A stretch of 64,000 nucleotides of DNA from Antarcticibacterium sp. 1MA-6-2. Its GTDB lineage: Bacteria; Bacteroidota; Bacteroidia; Flavobacteriales; Flavobacteriaceae. This document shows positions 1 through 8,844 of the stretch, piece by piece. The stretch spans positions 3,906,001 to 3,970,000 of the forward strand of contig NZ_CP091036.1 of the NCBI RefSeq assembly GCF_021535135.1. Direction: 5' to 3'. The translations under genes were made by a program, and so were the position numbers. The notes beneath the pieces were generated by a model that searched no databases, was not told the origin of the DNA, and worked only from the letters and a program-made list of their open reading frames with translations. The first letter of the stretch is position 1. Each line of letters opens with the position of its first letter.

Positions 1-1123
1 AGACTTTCTCGTAATTGGTTTTCGCTTTTTGTAAATCACCGAGTTCCTCGTAAGCCATTCCTAGATTAGAGTAGGCATCGAAAGATTCCGGATGTGCTTC
101 AACATTTGCTTTAAAGGCATTTACGGAATATTCCTTTAGATCCTCTAATCTTAAAAAGGCATAACCAAGGTCTGTTAAAGCGTACTCATTGGTCACTTCA
201 AATCTATACTTCGTTGATAAATCTTCAAAATAAGTCACCGCCTTGCTAATGGCAGCATCAGGACCTCCCTGCGCCAATATTTCCTCTTTTGTCCTGGGAA
301 TTTCATATTGTATAGGCTCAAAAATATAGCGCAAACCAAAATAGATGGAAGGCAGGCCAATAGAGCCGTGGGATTCTTCGGGCATTGGTTCATATTTAAA
401 GCTAAGGTCGGCCTCTTTATGAGCATTTATATAATTGTTAAATTCTCCACTTAGTTTAAGAACGTTCCCGCGCATGTTTCCTTTATTTTCATTTGCCAGG
501 GTCATATAGAAGGTTCCGCTTAATTTGGAAGGAGTAGTGAAAACATCTTCAAAATTTGTTGAAATCAATTCATTCGGGAACCATAAACTTGGGCTTATGG
601 TGAGATAAGCATCAAATAATTGCGGATTTTTAAAAAAGGTATACACATTGAAAAGTCCTCCCAAAGAATGTCCAACGATGATCCGGTGTGTTGCGGCTTT
701 ATAATTATTTTCTACGTGAGGAATTAATTCTTTTTCGAGAAAAGCCATAAAGTTAAGAGCTCCCCCGGTTGTTCCCATTCTTTTCCGCTCTTCCGCACTC
801 AATTCAGGAGATTCAGGGGTAAGGTCACGGGTACGACGGGTATTTCTTATCCCTACAATAATCCTTTCAGGGATAAGCCTGTTTAATTGCAGATATTCCA
901 CACTTCCTACAGCATGAGAGAAATTATAATAGCTGTCGAGTAAATAAAGAACTGGATAAGTTTTGTCTGAATCCCCATAATTTTTAGGTAGGTGAATTTC
1001 CAGGATCCGGTCTTCTTTTAATAATTCTGAATAAATGGTTTCGGTTTTACCTATTTTAATGTCCTTTTGAGAATAGCTTGAAAAACTGAATAAAATAAAC
1101 GTGAACAGAAGGCTGAATTTCAT
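1..1123 (-). CDS. Secreted esterase (Fes/IroE-like alpha/beta hydrolase) with C-terminal TPR, 3' end off window
   Basis: The start is at 1123 and the frame stays open to the left edge, so the C-terminus is missing. The protein begins with a signal peptide (MKFSLLFTFILFSFSSYSQ). An esterase domain of the PF00756 type follows: a VLYLLDSYYNF segment, the nucleophile elbow GHSLGG near residue 155, and a likely catalytic His in PEESHGS near residue 250. The last part visible (SFDAYSNLGMAYEELGDLQKAK) is a TPR unit. The family hydrolyses esters, including siderophore and acyl esters, in the periplasm or at the surface; the substrate here is unknown. The frame has no interruption. Confidence 0.85.
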   Translation of the reverse strand, partial: MKFSLLFTFILFSFSSYSQKDIKIGKTETIYSELLKEDRILEIHLPKNYGDSDKTYPVLYLLDSYYNFSHAVGSVEYLQLNRLIPERIIVGIRNTRRTRDLTPESPELSAEERKRMGTTGGALNFMAFLEKELIPHVENNYKAATHRIIVGHSLGGLFNVYTFFKNPQLFDAYLTISPSLWFPNELISTNFEDVFTTPSKLSGTFYMTLANENKGNMRGNVLKLSGEFNNYINAHKEADLSFKYEPMPEESHGSIGLPSIYFGLRYIFEPIQYEIPRTKEEILAQGGPDAAISKAVTYFEDLSTKYRFEVTNEYALTDLGYAFLRLEDLKEYSVNAFKANVEAHPESFDAYSNLGMAYEELGDLQKAKTNYEKV

Positions 1124-1223
1124 GGATGGTTTTTAAATTTATTTCACTTGCCGAAATGTTCCGGATAGCTCGAACTTTTAAAATATATAGATGTTAATAG
1201 AGAGAAGGAAGTTTTAACTTTCT

Positions 1224-1439
1224 TTAATTCAAAAGTTCCTCCTGATAGGTTTTATGATCAAGATGCTCGTGGATCGTTTCTCGAAAAGTTCCATCCGGTT
1301 TAAATGAATATGTAATTCCAATATCAGCAACAGCCATTTGGATATCCTCGACCTGATAGTTTCCTTCAATTGTCTGGGCGTTCATGCAAATCGAAATTGC
1401 AAGAAAGCTAGTAAAAAGGATAAAATTTGAGCTTTTCAT
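1224..1439 (-). CDS. Small secreted protein, unknown
   Basis: Encodes 71 residues with an N-terminal signal peptide ending near MNAQ, then a short domain containing IEGNYQVEDIQ and FKPDGTFRETI. This pattern recalls the first strands of lipocalin-like proteins common in Bacteroidetes, but the chain is too short for a full barrel. It may be a truncated copy. It is the first of the run of small minus-strand genes with palindromic upstream spacers. No function is assigned. Confidence 0.55.
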   Translation of the reverse strand: MKSSNFILFTSFLAISICMNAQTIEGNYQVEDIQMAVADIGITYSFKPDGTFRETIHEHLDHKTYQEELLN

Positions 1440-1475
1440 ATTTGAATTATTTCAGTGTTTAATGTTTTAATTCTC

Positions 1476-1491
1476 GTATAAAAACAGTTCG
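1476..1491. repeat. Spacer repeat copy 1 (GTATAAAAACAGTTCG)
   Basis: Lies about 38 bp upstream of the start of the 71-residue gene. Nearly the same sequence recurs at 3880-3895 and 5637-5652, each 32-38 bp upstream of a minus-strand start codon. Confidence 0.5.
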
Positions 1492-1621
1492 ATCTGGCAG
1501 CGTGATTATCCTCAACTTTTGACCGTAGGGAGCAGCAAACATCATTCAGGCGTTGCACGTAAGAAATTAATCATGGCTTAAAGATTATTTAATATAACAT
1601 AATTATTTGGGGTGCTCACAA

Positions 1622-2455
1622 TTAATTATCAGGTGTCAGCTTAAATTCAGTTCGTTTGTTTCCACTAATTCCCATAGGTGAGAAATTTGTTTCTGTTTCC
1701 ATAGCTCCATCATATAAAATCCATTGCCCATTTTCTATGTCAAATTCCCCAATTGCTTTATAAGACATTTTCATATATCTTTTTTTGCCTGCCTGTTCTT
1801 TTGAAAACATTGCCATCATTCTGTTTTCAAAATCACCTGACACAAACTCTTCAAGGTCATATTCAATTACTGCAATTTTATTCCCGTTTACGGTTTTTAG
1901 GTCTTTTAGTTGAACACTATTTTTCCTGTAAAGAGAATCAGCTTTAAAGTTTGGGTCCAGGGAGATCATATTGACATTTAATTTCCAATTATCTCCTACT
2001 TTGACTGGGTTTTTGGGAAGTTCAAATAAGAATGAAATGTAATTGCTTTGGATTCGGTTATAGTAAAAACTTAATAATTCTCCCTCCTCACTAACTTTTC
2101 CCCGAAGGAACACATTTCCGTTCAGTTTTGCCAACTGAGATAAAAATGTTTCAGATGAGTCAGCATCAGCTTTTTTAAGCATGACGGCTATGTCAACATT
2201 TCCATTTTTGTCGGGAAACAGCTTTGTTTCATATTTTAAATTAGAAAAACGGGCATGCATTGCTTTCAACATCCCGCTCATATCATGTGGAACAGAATCA
2301 TTCTCTGCTTCCTCTTTATCTTCAGAAATTAGGTCTCTCATAACGGTGTTATAAGTAAGGGTATCAGATATTTTCCATTTTAAATCCACAGTTTCTTTTT
2401 GCTGTGCATTTAATGAAAAAGCAAGGAACAAGAATGGTAGAAGTAATTTTTTCAT
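1622..2455 (-). CDS. Secreted protein of unknown function, 277 aa
   Basis: Has a signal peptide (MKKLLLPFLFLAFSLNAQ) followed by a soluble mixed domain with motifs such as VDLKWKISDTL, PVKVGDNWKL and YDLEEFVSGDFENRMM. The shape resembles the DUF6263-type secreted proteins of Flavobacteria, in which a domain opening with LKWK... precedes a conserved VGDxW motif. That assignment is from memory and tentative. The frame is complete. It sits alone between palindromic spacers and has no co-transcribed neighbour. Confidence 0.7.
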   Translation of the reverse strand: MKKLLLPFLFLAFSLNAQQKETVDLKWKISDTLTYNTVMRDLISEDKEEAENDSVPHDMSGMLKAMHARFSNLKYETKLFPDKNGNVDIAVMLKKADADSSETFLSQLAKLNGNVFLRGKVSEEGELLSFYYNRIQSNYISFLFELPKNPVKVGDNWKLNVNMISLDPNFKADSLYRKNSVQLKDLKTVNGNKIAVIEYDLEEFVSGDFENRMMAMFSKEQAGKKRYMKMSYKAIGEFDIENGQWILYDGAMETETNFSPMGISGNKRTEFKLTPDN

Positions 2456-2530
2456 AATTATGGATATGGTTTAAGCTGTTAAGCTGTGGTTAGAAAAAAC
2501 AAGGAAATTGACGGTCTTGAGTGTCATTAA

Positions 2531-2556
2531 ATTTCGGCCAAAGGTAACAGCGGCAG
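2531..2556. repeat. Dispersed 26-nt repeat, copy A
   Basis: The core TTTCGGCCAAAGG and the following AACAGCGGCAG recur at 3922-3947 with a single mismatch. Both copies lie in spacers of the small-gene array. Confidence 0.6.
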
Positions 2557-2640
2557 TACAATCTGCTGAGCAAACGAGCACTAACTTTTGATTCACGACA
2601 GGTTTGATCACTGTATTCCAATAGTGTTGTGTGAAGTATT

Positions 2641-3186
2641 TTATAGTGTTAATTGCGGTGCTCTCTTAATTTTTATTATTTCTCCTTTCTTTGGATTTTG
2701 ATATTTCTTAATAATAAAATATATCAAAGATGATATTATTAAAATTCCAATAACTATAGTTCCTATTAGTCCTAATACTTCCGCACTTGAAACTATTATG
2801 CCCTTTAAAAAAGCTCTTCTTCCAGAAATCCTTATACTCTCGCCTTTCTGTAATTCCACAGCAGAAATATAAGTGGCAACAATTAAGACAACTGAAATTC
2901 CTAAAATTATTAAGTGAGGAAGAATCTGTTTTAAAATAGAATAGTCCTGTACTTCAGTTCCTCTTAAGTTATTTTTTAAAAAATCTTTTATTTCTGAATA
3001 AACAGATCTTTGGATTTGATACTTTTCTTCCGGCACGTTATCATTTTTAAATTTAAATTCAATAGTAGAGTCCGTATCATCAAAAATAATTTCCTGAAGA
3101 TCATCATATCGGATACTATTTATGGTCCCGAGACTGCTAGTTGCAATAAGTTCCTGAATATTTACATTTTTATTTTGATCGGTCAA
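2641..3186 (-). CDS. Membrane protein with cytoplasmic N-domain, unknown
   Basis: The 181-residue product has a hydrophilic N-terminal domain of about 95 residues with no signal peptide, then two hydrophobic segments (about 100-120 ILPHLIILGISVVLIVATYI and 140-165 VLGLIGTIVIGILIISSLIYFII), and a basic tail. The N-domain motif SIRYDDLQEIIFDDTD suggests a small PH-like or regulatory fold, which is inference. It belongs to the cassette-like array of the first 8 kb. Confidence 0.6.
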   Translation of the reverse strand: MTDQNKNVNIQELIATSSLGTINSIRYDDLQEIIFDDTDSTIEFKFKNDNVPEEKYQIQRSVYSEIKDFLKNNLRGTEVQDYSILKQILPHLIILGISVVLIVATYISAVELQKGESIRISGRRAFLKGIIVSSAEVLGLIGTIVIGILIISSLIYFIIKKYQNPKKGEIIKIKRAPQLTL

Positions 3187-3280
3187 CCAGACTGATTTTT
3201 CAGTTGGGATTAAATATTTACTTTGAACATCTGTACCTGATATAATTCAATTCTTCATATAAATTAGTTTTATTTGTAAT

Positions 3281-3360
3281 CAACGTCTCATATGAACAGT
3301 GCTTGCAAGCTAGCATGGAGGATCGATTAGAGATCTGCTTATACTGTCGTATGCACAAGG
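3281..3360. repeat. Palindromic spacer, imperfect hairpin
   Basis: The arms CATATGAACAGT (from 3289) and ACTGTCGTATG (ending about 3353) are imperfect inverted repeats around a short core. The right arm continues into GCACAAGG, a string also seen beside the spacer at 5755. Confidence 0.45.
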
Positions 3361-3364
3361 TTTT

Positions 3365-3847
3365 TTACTTCACTCGTTTGTAATTTAATCCAGTTTTTAT
3401 TCCGCTAATTGTCAGCAGAATTATTAAAAATACCTGTATAACTAATAAAACGTTGTATACATTATTCCATATATCTCCGGAATTTTCAACACTTCCGCCA
3501 CTCAAAGGTGGATATTCGGTTGAGCCAGGAATTTCTTGTATAGAACTTATTAAAGAAATAAGAAATGTGATAACCATAATCAGAGTGATGTCCGAAACCA
3601 TAAAAATTAGATTCGCGGTCAGGTTCTTAAAATTACGACCTAACATTCTAATTAGGTAAACAGTAAAAAAAGTCAGGGATATGAATGGAATAATTAGATG
3701 AATAATTGCAATTACATAATAAGTGTCGTAAACATTTATATCAACAACTGCGTCAGATTTAAGTCCGTCAATTCCGAAAACTGCTATTGTGAAAATCAAA
3801 ACGAAACTTACTGTTCCAATTAGCCAAAATATTTCTTTTTTTCTCAA
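3365..3847 (-). CDS. Four-helix membrane protein with a COX1-like DTYYVIA motif
   Basis: The product is 160 residues with about four predicted membrane helices (near 8-25, 43-68, 80-100 and 133-152). Residues around 36-50 read VDINVYDTYYVIAIIH. This resembles the H-DTYxVVAHFH motif of cytochrome oxidase subunit I, though the histidine ligands are largely missing. Small Bacteroidetes proteins with this motif are widespread and uncharacterised, as far as I recall. No heme-copper oxidase neighbours are present. Confidence 0.6.
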   Translation of the reverse strand: MRKKEIFWLIGTVSFVLIFTIAVFGIDGLKSDAVVDINVYDTYYVIAIIHLIIPFISLTFFTVYLIRMLGRNFKNLTANLIFMVSDITLIMVITFLISLISSIQEIPGSTEYPPLSGGSVENSGDIWNNVYNVLLVIQVFLIILLTISGIKTGLNYKRVK

Positions 3848-3879
3848 ATTTTTAATTTAGTTGTTTTTGCACTAGATAT

Positions 3880-3895
3880 GGTATAAAACCATTGC
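3880..3895. repeat. Spacer repeat copy 2
   Basis: GTATAAAACCATTGCG is a variant of the spacer repeat at 1476 and 5637, about 33 bp upstream of the start of the four-helix protein gene. Confidence 0.45.
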
Positions 3896-3921
3896 GGTCT
3901 GTCAGGCGTTGTTGTCTGCAG

Positions 3922-3947
3922 ATTTCGGCCAAAGGGAACAGCGGCAG
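3922..3947. repeat. Dispersed 26-nt repeat, copy B
   Basis: Same as the 2531-2556 repeat with one mismatch (GGGAAC instead of GGTAAC). It immediately follows the stop codon of the next small minus-strand gene. Confidence 0.6.
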
Positions 3948-3952
3948 AAGAA

Positions 3953-4129
3953 TCAGGATGTGCTTTTTTTAAAAGGTATCCATTTGAAAATTAGGGCTAT
4001 ACCTACAGCGGCCGCTATACCGGATGGCACCCCTAATAATAAACTTTCACTGTCATTTAGAAAGGGAACAGTCGTTCCTACTAATATGATTCCAATTCCC
4101 AGGATCTGATTCTGATTTAATTTTATCAT
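3953..4129 (-). CDS. Small two-helix membrane protein, 58 aa
   Basis: An ATG at 4129 opens 58 codons reading MIKLNQNQILGIGIILVGTT and so on, with two hydrophobic stretches separated by LNDSESLL and a basic tail ending FKKSTS. The hydrophobic pattern (helix, short polar turn, helix, positive C-terminus) is that of a genuine small membrane protein. The orientation and spacing match the array around it. No function can be given. Confidence 0.5.
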   Translation of the reverse strand: MIKLNQNQILGIGIILVGTTVPFLNDSESLLLGVPSGIAAAVGIALIFKWIPFKKSTS

Positions 4130-4496
4130 ATGTTTTTTGAAAAGTATTTCTTAATCTACAGCTCTACATTATTTGGAGTAATTCCAAAACCTCCGAGCCT
4201 TCCTGATTCAACACTATCTTTGACAATTTAGAGGGTTTTTCTTCATTCAAAAGTTGTACAACCCCATTTACCACTATGGAACTAGTTGGTTAAAATTTTT
4301 ATATGGTCATTCATGTTTTTTAGATAAAAGTTAATTTCTTCCCTTAATTGAGTAACCAACCTCTTAAGATTTCCACCCGGGGGAATAGCGTAGCAAGTGA
4401 TCACTCGATTTCTATCGAGTTTTATCTTAGTAAGATTAAGGTGTGCTTTTCTCCAAAGTTTTTGCAGTTTTCCTGAAATCTATTTTAGATTCCAAA
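4130..4496. other. Intergenic stretch with nothing recognisable
   Basis: About 370 bp of AT-rich sequence. I see no coding frame, RNA or convincing hairpin in it. Confidence 0.4.
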
Positions 4497-4796
4497 TTAA
4501 GACTGAGGATATTGTTCATCAAATTTCTTTTCAGCGTATTCCTTAATTTCCTTTAGTTCCCGATCGGTGAGTTTTAGTTTTATAGAATCCAATTGTGTAC
4601 TCACTTTGGAGCCATATGGAGCCATTATTTTTTTATTCTCATAATGATGTGCATTTTCAAACATTTGATCAACAGTAGATTTAGCCATTTCTATATTGGA
4701 GGCAGCCACCTTTGAGGTTACTGCTGGGAATTTTTTTTCATTTGAATTGCAGCTTAAAAGGAGGAAGGCCACGGATAGTACATATAATTTTTTCAT
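4497..4796 (-). CDS. Small lipoprotein, unknown
   Basis: Encodes 99 residues with a lipoprotein signal (MKKLYVLSVAFLLLSC; lipobox LLSC, lipidated Cys16). The mature part is helical and charged (LDSIKLKLTDRELKEIKEYAEKKFDEQYPQS). It is probably anchored in the outer or inner membrane facing the periplasm. No family is recognised. Confidence 0.65.
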   Translation of the reverse strand: MKKLYVLSVAFLLLSCNSNEKKFPAVTSKVAASNIEMAKSTVDQMFENAHHYENKKIMAPYGSKVSTQLDSIKLKLTDRELKEIKEYAEKKFDEQYPQS

Positions 4797-4945
4797 GGTT
4801 TGATGGTTTTTTTAAGTAAATTATTGATAGTTTTTTTTAATTATTAGAACTCTTCTACTCTACCTATTAGAAATATTTTTCATTTATTCAAATCCTACAA
4901 TTAAGCCCCGGTACAGCATTATGTTTTCAAGGTAAGAATACTTAT

Positions 4946-5605
4946 TTACAGAAAGTACAGTTTAAATATTTCAAACTCTTCCTGACCTTCAATATTTACG
5001 CTCAGAAGATAATATCCTTCTTTTTTTGCGAGTACTTTATAAATAATCTTATCACCGGGAAAGCTAAAATTGGATCTGCTAAGGTTATTACTGTCAATGA
5101 AAGTTAGTTGAAATTTGTGATCAGAAATCCATTCCAACCTCAATTTTGAAAAGGTTTGATCTATAAAATGATCTATCCATTGATCATTTTTTAATTCTAC
5201 CTCTGTTACCTCACCATCAACCTCTTTATAGGTAAACCTTTTCTGTTTCTTAAAATCGGCTAATTGGCTGCTTGTCATTTCCGACACTGGTTCAGTTTTT
5301 TGAAAAGCTACATCATCTTTAGGAGGATACATTCTATTTAAAATTGCTCTAAATTCAGGACAATTTCTCTGGAAGCGGAAGTAAACTTTATTGAAAATTT
5401 TATCAATTTTCTCCGGATCAATATTTTCTAAATAAGGATAAAAGCTTTGTTCAAATACGCGCTCAACCTTCAGACTATCAATTTGAACTTCCTGAATCTT
5501 TAAAAGCTCACACATTTTAAACGAAAGTGAATCAATTTCGGTATTACTTTGGGAACTGACAGAAAATGAAATGGTCAGGATTAATATCAGTAATGTCTTC
5601 TTCAT
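4946..5605 (-). CDS. Secreted protein, unknown, 219 aa
   Basis: Signal peptide MKKTLLILILTISFSVSSQS, then a helical region (EIDSLSFKMCELLKIQEVQ) and a C-terminal beta-rich half. The C-terminal half contains WISDHKFQLTFIDSNN and ends FEIFKLYFL, features seen in small secreted flavobacterial proteins that measure a residual or error. No catalytic motif is visible. The start codon is preceded by spacer repeat copy 3. Confidence 0.65.
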   Translation of the reverse strand: MKKTLLILILTISFSVSSQSNTEIDSLSFKMCELLKIQEVQIDSLKVERVFEQSFYPYLENIDPEKIDKIFNKVYFRFQRNCPEFRAILNRMYPPKDDVAFQKTEPVSEMTSSQLADFKKQKRFTYKEVDGEVTEVELKNDQWIDHFIDQTFSKLRLEWISDHKFQLTFIDSNNLSRSNFSFPGDKIIYKVLAKKEGYYLLSVNIEGQEEFEIFKLYFL

Positions 5606-5639
5606 CTGTTTTTATTGAATGGATGCTCAACGTTGCGTA

Positions 5640-5742
5640 TAAAAACAATGCGAGTTGGCGAGAATGATTGTACGCAGGACAATCACGTGTTGCAAGCAAG
5701 CACGGAGTTTCGATTCAAAACCTAGGTTTAGCATTGTTTTTA
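5640..5742. repeat. Palindromic spacer copy 3 with 12-bp perfect arms
   Basis: TAAAAACAATGC at 5640-5651 is the exact reverse complement of GCATTGTTTTTA at 5731-5742, enclosing 79 nt. The left arm belongs to the GTATAAAAACA repeat family. Inside lies ACCTAGGT (5720-5727), the same string that replaces ACCGGT in gldL. Confidence 0.65.
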
Positions 5743-5754
5743 AATACTGTGCCT

Positions 5755-7431
5755 GTTGCACAAGTTACCGAAATTAGGTAATTTCATGGAATGCAAGGCA
5801 AAAAAGACTATCAGGAAAAACTCTTCACTTCCTTTAGGTTAAGTGATCGAATCCCAAAAGAAAATTTTTATCGCAGGTTAAAAGAGGCTCTCAACCTGGA
5901 TTTCCTTTATCCACTCACCCACCAGTTCTATGGGGAGAGCGGACAAAAAAGTATCGACCCCGTGGTGTATTTCAAGATCTGCCTGGTGGGATATCTTGAG
6001 AATATTACTACAGATCGTGGCGTAATGGATCATTGTGCAATGCGGCTGGACATCCTTTATTTCCTTGGGTATGATGTAGATGAAGAACTACCCTGGCACA
6101 GCACCATAAGCCGTACCCGAAAGCTTTTTACCGATGATGTCTTTGAGGAAGTATTCACCCGGGTTTTTAAACTATGTGTAGAAGCAGGATTGGTAAGCGG
6201 GCATACACAAGCCATTGATTCAGCTCCTGTTAAAGCCAATGCTTCTATGGATAGCCTGGAGCTTAAAGTCCCGGCAGAAGATCTTGAAGAGCATCTCTCA
6301 AAGCTGCGTGTGCAAAGCAGCAGGGACCGAAAAGCCAAAGAGAACAAAGCCCCTAAAGAACAACAGGAAATTACCGCCAGTAAACAAGAATTACAGGAAA
6401 TTAAGAGCCGTAATAAAAGATGGAGTAAGGACCAGGATATGAAACCCGGTGCAAAGAACAAAGGCAGTAAATATACCAGCAACAAAACCCACTACAGCCC
6501 CACAGATCCTGATGCAAGGATCAGTGTCAAACCCGGAAAAGCCAGGAAACTTAACTACCTCTGCAATATAGCCGTAGATACTAAAGCCCACGTAATAACA
6601 GATGTACAGGCCTACCATGCAGATAAGAAAGACACAAAATATTTAAAGGATACTGTTACAAGATTGAACAGGCGTTTACGCAGGGAAGGATTGATCTGGG
6701 AAAATCTGCTGGCAGATGCAGGTTATAGCAGTGGGGAGAATTATGCATACCTGGAAAATAAAGGTCTTACACCCTATATTCCACCACACGGCACTTACAA
6801 AGGAGGACCTGAAGGGTTCCAATATTTTAAAGAGGGCAACTACTGGCTGTGCCCGCAAGGAAAAAGGTAACCTTCCGGAAGCAGAAAATGGAGAATGGAA
6901 ACTTAAAGGATAACTATTTTACTACAAGAGCAGATTGTAAAGACTGCCCAATAAAAAAAGCCTGCATTGGCAAGAGCCACGAAAAAAGGATCAATATTAC
7001 CGCCTTTCGGGAAGAATACGAAAGAAATATTGAACGGGTAAAAAGCAGGCGTGGCCGCTATATGAAAGGCAAACGACAAGGCACGGTAGAACCCGTTTTT
7101 GGTACCCTTAAAGAATTCCTGGGACTAAGAAAAGTAAATACCATCGGAATTCGCCAGGCCAACAAATGTATGCACCTGGCCGCCATTGCGTATAACCTGA
7201 AGAAGTACCTGAAGTTTACCACAAGGAAAGTCAAGTCCGGGGCAAATGCCCTGCAAAAATGCCAAGACGCCGCTCCTTCTATTATAAAAGCTGAATTAAT
7301 GGCTTTTCAAGCTGTTTTGATCCTCCTTTTTTCTTCCCAAAAAGTGTTTGTGAATAGAGCATCACTTGCTTAAAAAGCTTTAAATATAATAGGAAATCTT
7401 GTTTGTAGAGGAAATTATAGGCTTGTGCAAC
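5755..7431 (+). mobile_element. IS1182-family insertion sequence, ends tentative
   Basis: A transposase gene is flanked by inverted GTTGCACAAG (5755-5764) and CTTGTGCAAC (7422-7431). The element interrupts the small-gene array directly beside a palindromic spacer. A related GCACAAG string also occurs in the spacer near 3353, so the inverted repeat may be partly target sequence and the true ends could lie slightly inside. I see no clear target duplication. Confidence 0.6.
5791..7373 (+). CDS. IS1182-type transposase, one frame break
   Basis: The first 359 codons carry the N-terminal DUF772-type domain (YGESGQKSIDPVVYFKICLV) and the first DDE segments (QAIDSAPVKANASMDS, NIAVDTKAHVITDVQAYHAD, LLADAGYSS). 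The second part (from about 6850) carries the C-terminal catalytic and zinc-like part (DCKDCPIKKACIGKSHEKR, VEPVFGTLKEFLGLRK with the final Glu). The frames meet at GGAAAAAGG near 6860, where one extra A would restore a single 527-residue protein of usual length. That suggests a homopolymer miscount, although a programmed -1 shift cannot be excluded. Confidence 0.8.
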
Positions 7432-7458
7432 GGTTACTGTTGTTGTCACACGTTTTTA

Positions 7459-8004
7459 TCAGTTGCCTTTCTCGAGAACTTTTTTCTTTTCAGCCTCGTA
7501 TTCTTCTTTTGACAAGACTCCATTGTCAAACAATTTCTTTATTTTTTCAAGTTGATCATATTTATCAGTTGACGATTGAGCAATATTTTCATTATCCTTA
7601 CAGTTTTCTACTTCACAAGTTGCTATTGCGTTTTCAATGTCAATCACATAATTTGTAATATTTCCTCCTCCAACAGTAAAATACACTCCCTTGTAGCGTT
7701 TTTGATCGTACTTCTTAATTTTCTTAATTGTAACAATCAATCCGGAATTTGCAGCACCTAATCTATTTTGCTCTGCATTATAATTTGCATCACTAGTTGC
7801 TGCTAGAACTGTTCCCCAACCTCCCATATTCACGTACACAAACCTGCCGTCCGTATCGGAACCTCGTCCCAATTTAATTTCATCTCCAACTTTATATGTA
7901 ATTCCGTTGGAGGCGGTAAATTCATCTAATTTTTCAACTTTTTTCTGGGCTTGGACTGCATTTAATGTCAGTAAGGCAAGAAGTAAAAAGGTAATTTTTT
8001 TCAT
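7459..8004 (-). CDS. Secreted protein with C-terminal SHOCT motif
   Basis: The 181-residue protein has a signal peptide (to VQAQ). A middle domain follows (YKVGDEIKLGRGSDTDGRFVY, then YKGVYFTVGGGN). The C-terminal SHOCT-type helix pair reads KIKKLFDNGVLSKEEYEAEK, a short oligomerisation motif found at the ends of many bacterial proteins. Its role here is unknown. It belongs to the same array of secreted small genes, now downstream of the insertion sequence. Confidence 0.75.
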   Translation of the reverse strand: MKKITFLLLALLTLNAVQAQKKVEKLDEFTASNGITYKVGDEIKLGRGSDTDGRFVYVNMGGWGTVLAATSDANYNAEQNRLGAANSGLIVTIKKIKKYDQKRYKGVYFTVGGGNITNYVIDIENAIATCEVENCKDNENIAQSSTDKYDQLEKIKKLFDNGVLSKEEYEAEKKKVLEKGN

Positions 8005-8110
8005 AATTTTTAGTTTTAGTATTTAACAGTTATTAAATGTGTTACAACATATCCATAAATGTAATATCACATTTAACTCTATTATATCTCCTCTCCTTAT
8101 CACCATGTGA

Positions 8111-8625
8111 TTACCCCAACTCCTTCGTGATCCATTTCTCAAGTGCTGCATCATCCATCTTCAATAGTTTCTCCACCTTCTTGTCCTTCTTCAGTCTTTT
8201 TTCTTTATTCATCGCATAAACCTTGAGCAGACTTTTAAAGCTAAGCTTTATTGGCGAGTACGGCATTATCTTTTTCAGCAGGATTCTCGAGGGCAAAGCG
8301 GGTCCAGCCGCCAAGGAAGGCCATTAGCAACTCAGGGTTTTTCTCAGTGTGATCCATCTGGAAGGGGAAAATGGCTATGGAAAAGTCAGGAACACCGCTC
8401 ATATATTTCATTAGGAACTTACTGGTTTTTTCCCTTTTTTCCGGCTGTTCATTAACAGGAGTATTTTCCAGCCAGGTGATGCTTAGCAAGAACAGTGGGT
8501 TGATATTCACGGTAATCGTCAGCAGTTTCAAGTTTTACCTGCTGTGGGACTTCAAATTCCTGCGCCTGGGAAATTCCGCAGGTGCTAATAAATGCAAGAA
8601 TGAATTTGTAGATGATGATCTTCAT
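8111..8625 (-). CDS. Secreted helical protein, unknown; broken at two altered RCCGGY sites
   Basis: Reading from ATG 8625: signal peptide MKIIIYKFILAFISTCGISQ, then QEFEVPQQVKLETADDYREY. The frame then breaks at 8481-8487 and 8240-8246, where GCCGGC appears to be rewritten (GCTAAGC and GCTTAGC on the coding strand). Restoring both gives one 170-residue protein: ITWLENTPVNEQPEKREKTS, then FPFQMDHTEKNPELLMAFLG, then a basic helical C-terminus (KSLLKVYAMNKEKRLKKDKK). The total length, 515 nt, equals 171 codons plus the two inserted bases. No family is recognised. Confidence 0.7.
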
Positions 8626-8844
8626 TTTAAAAGTTTAAATAGAATTGATTAATGGAAACAGAACCTGTGCTCCCGTGATAAAAGGAGTAGTTCCTGAATG
8701 AATAATTAATAGCGGTAGTGGTCCCCAAAAACAGGAATTTTTTCTTTAGAAAGGCTTCCTTTTAGGGACAGGAAAGAACCTTAAAATTTTGTTAAGGTAA
8801 ATCTAATAAAATTTTTTAAGTCAGCAGGTAATAAATAAAAGAAG

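Noticed and set aside
6849..6870. Programmed -1 frameshift in the IS1182 transposase
   Set aside because: The run is only five A in a poor slippery context, members of this family are usually one frame as far as I recall, and identical homopolymer slips occur in host genes nearby. It is kept as a minor possibility.
1200..8100. An integron with its integrase
   Set aside because: Palindromic spacers are present but no integron-type tyrosine integrase lies in the window, so only a cassette-like array is claimed.
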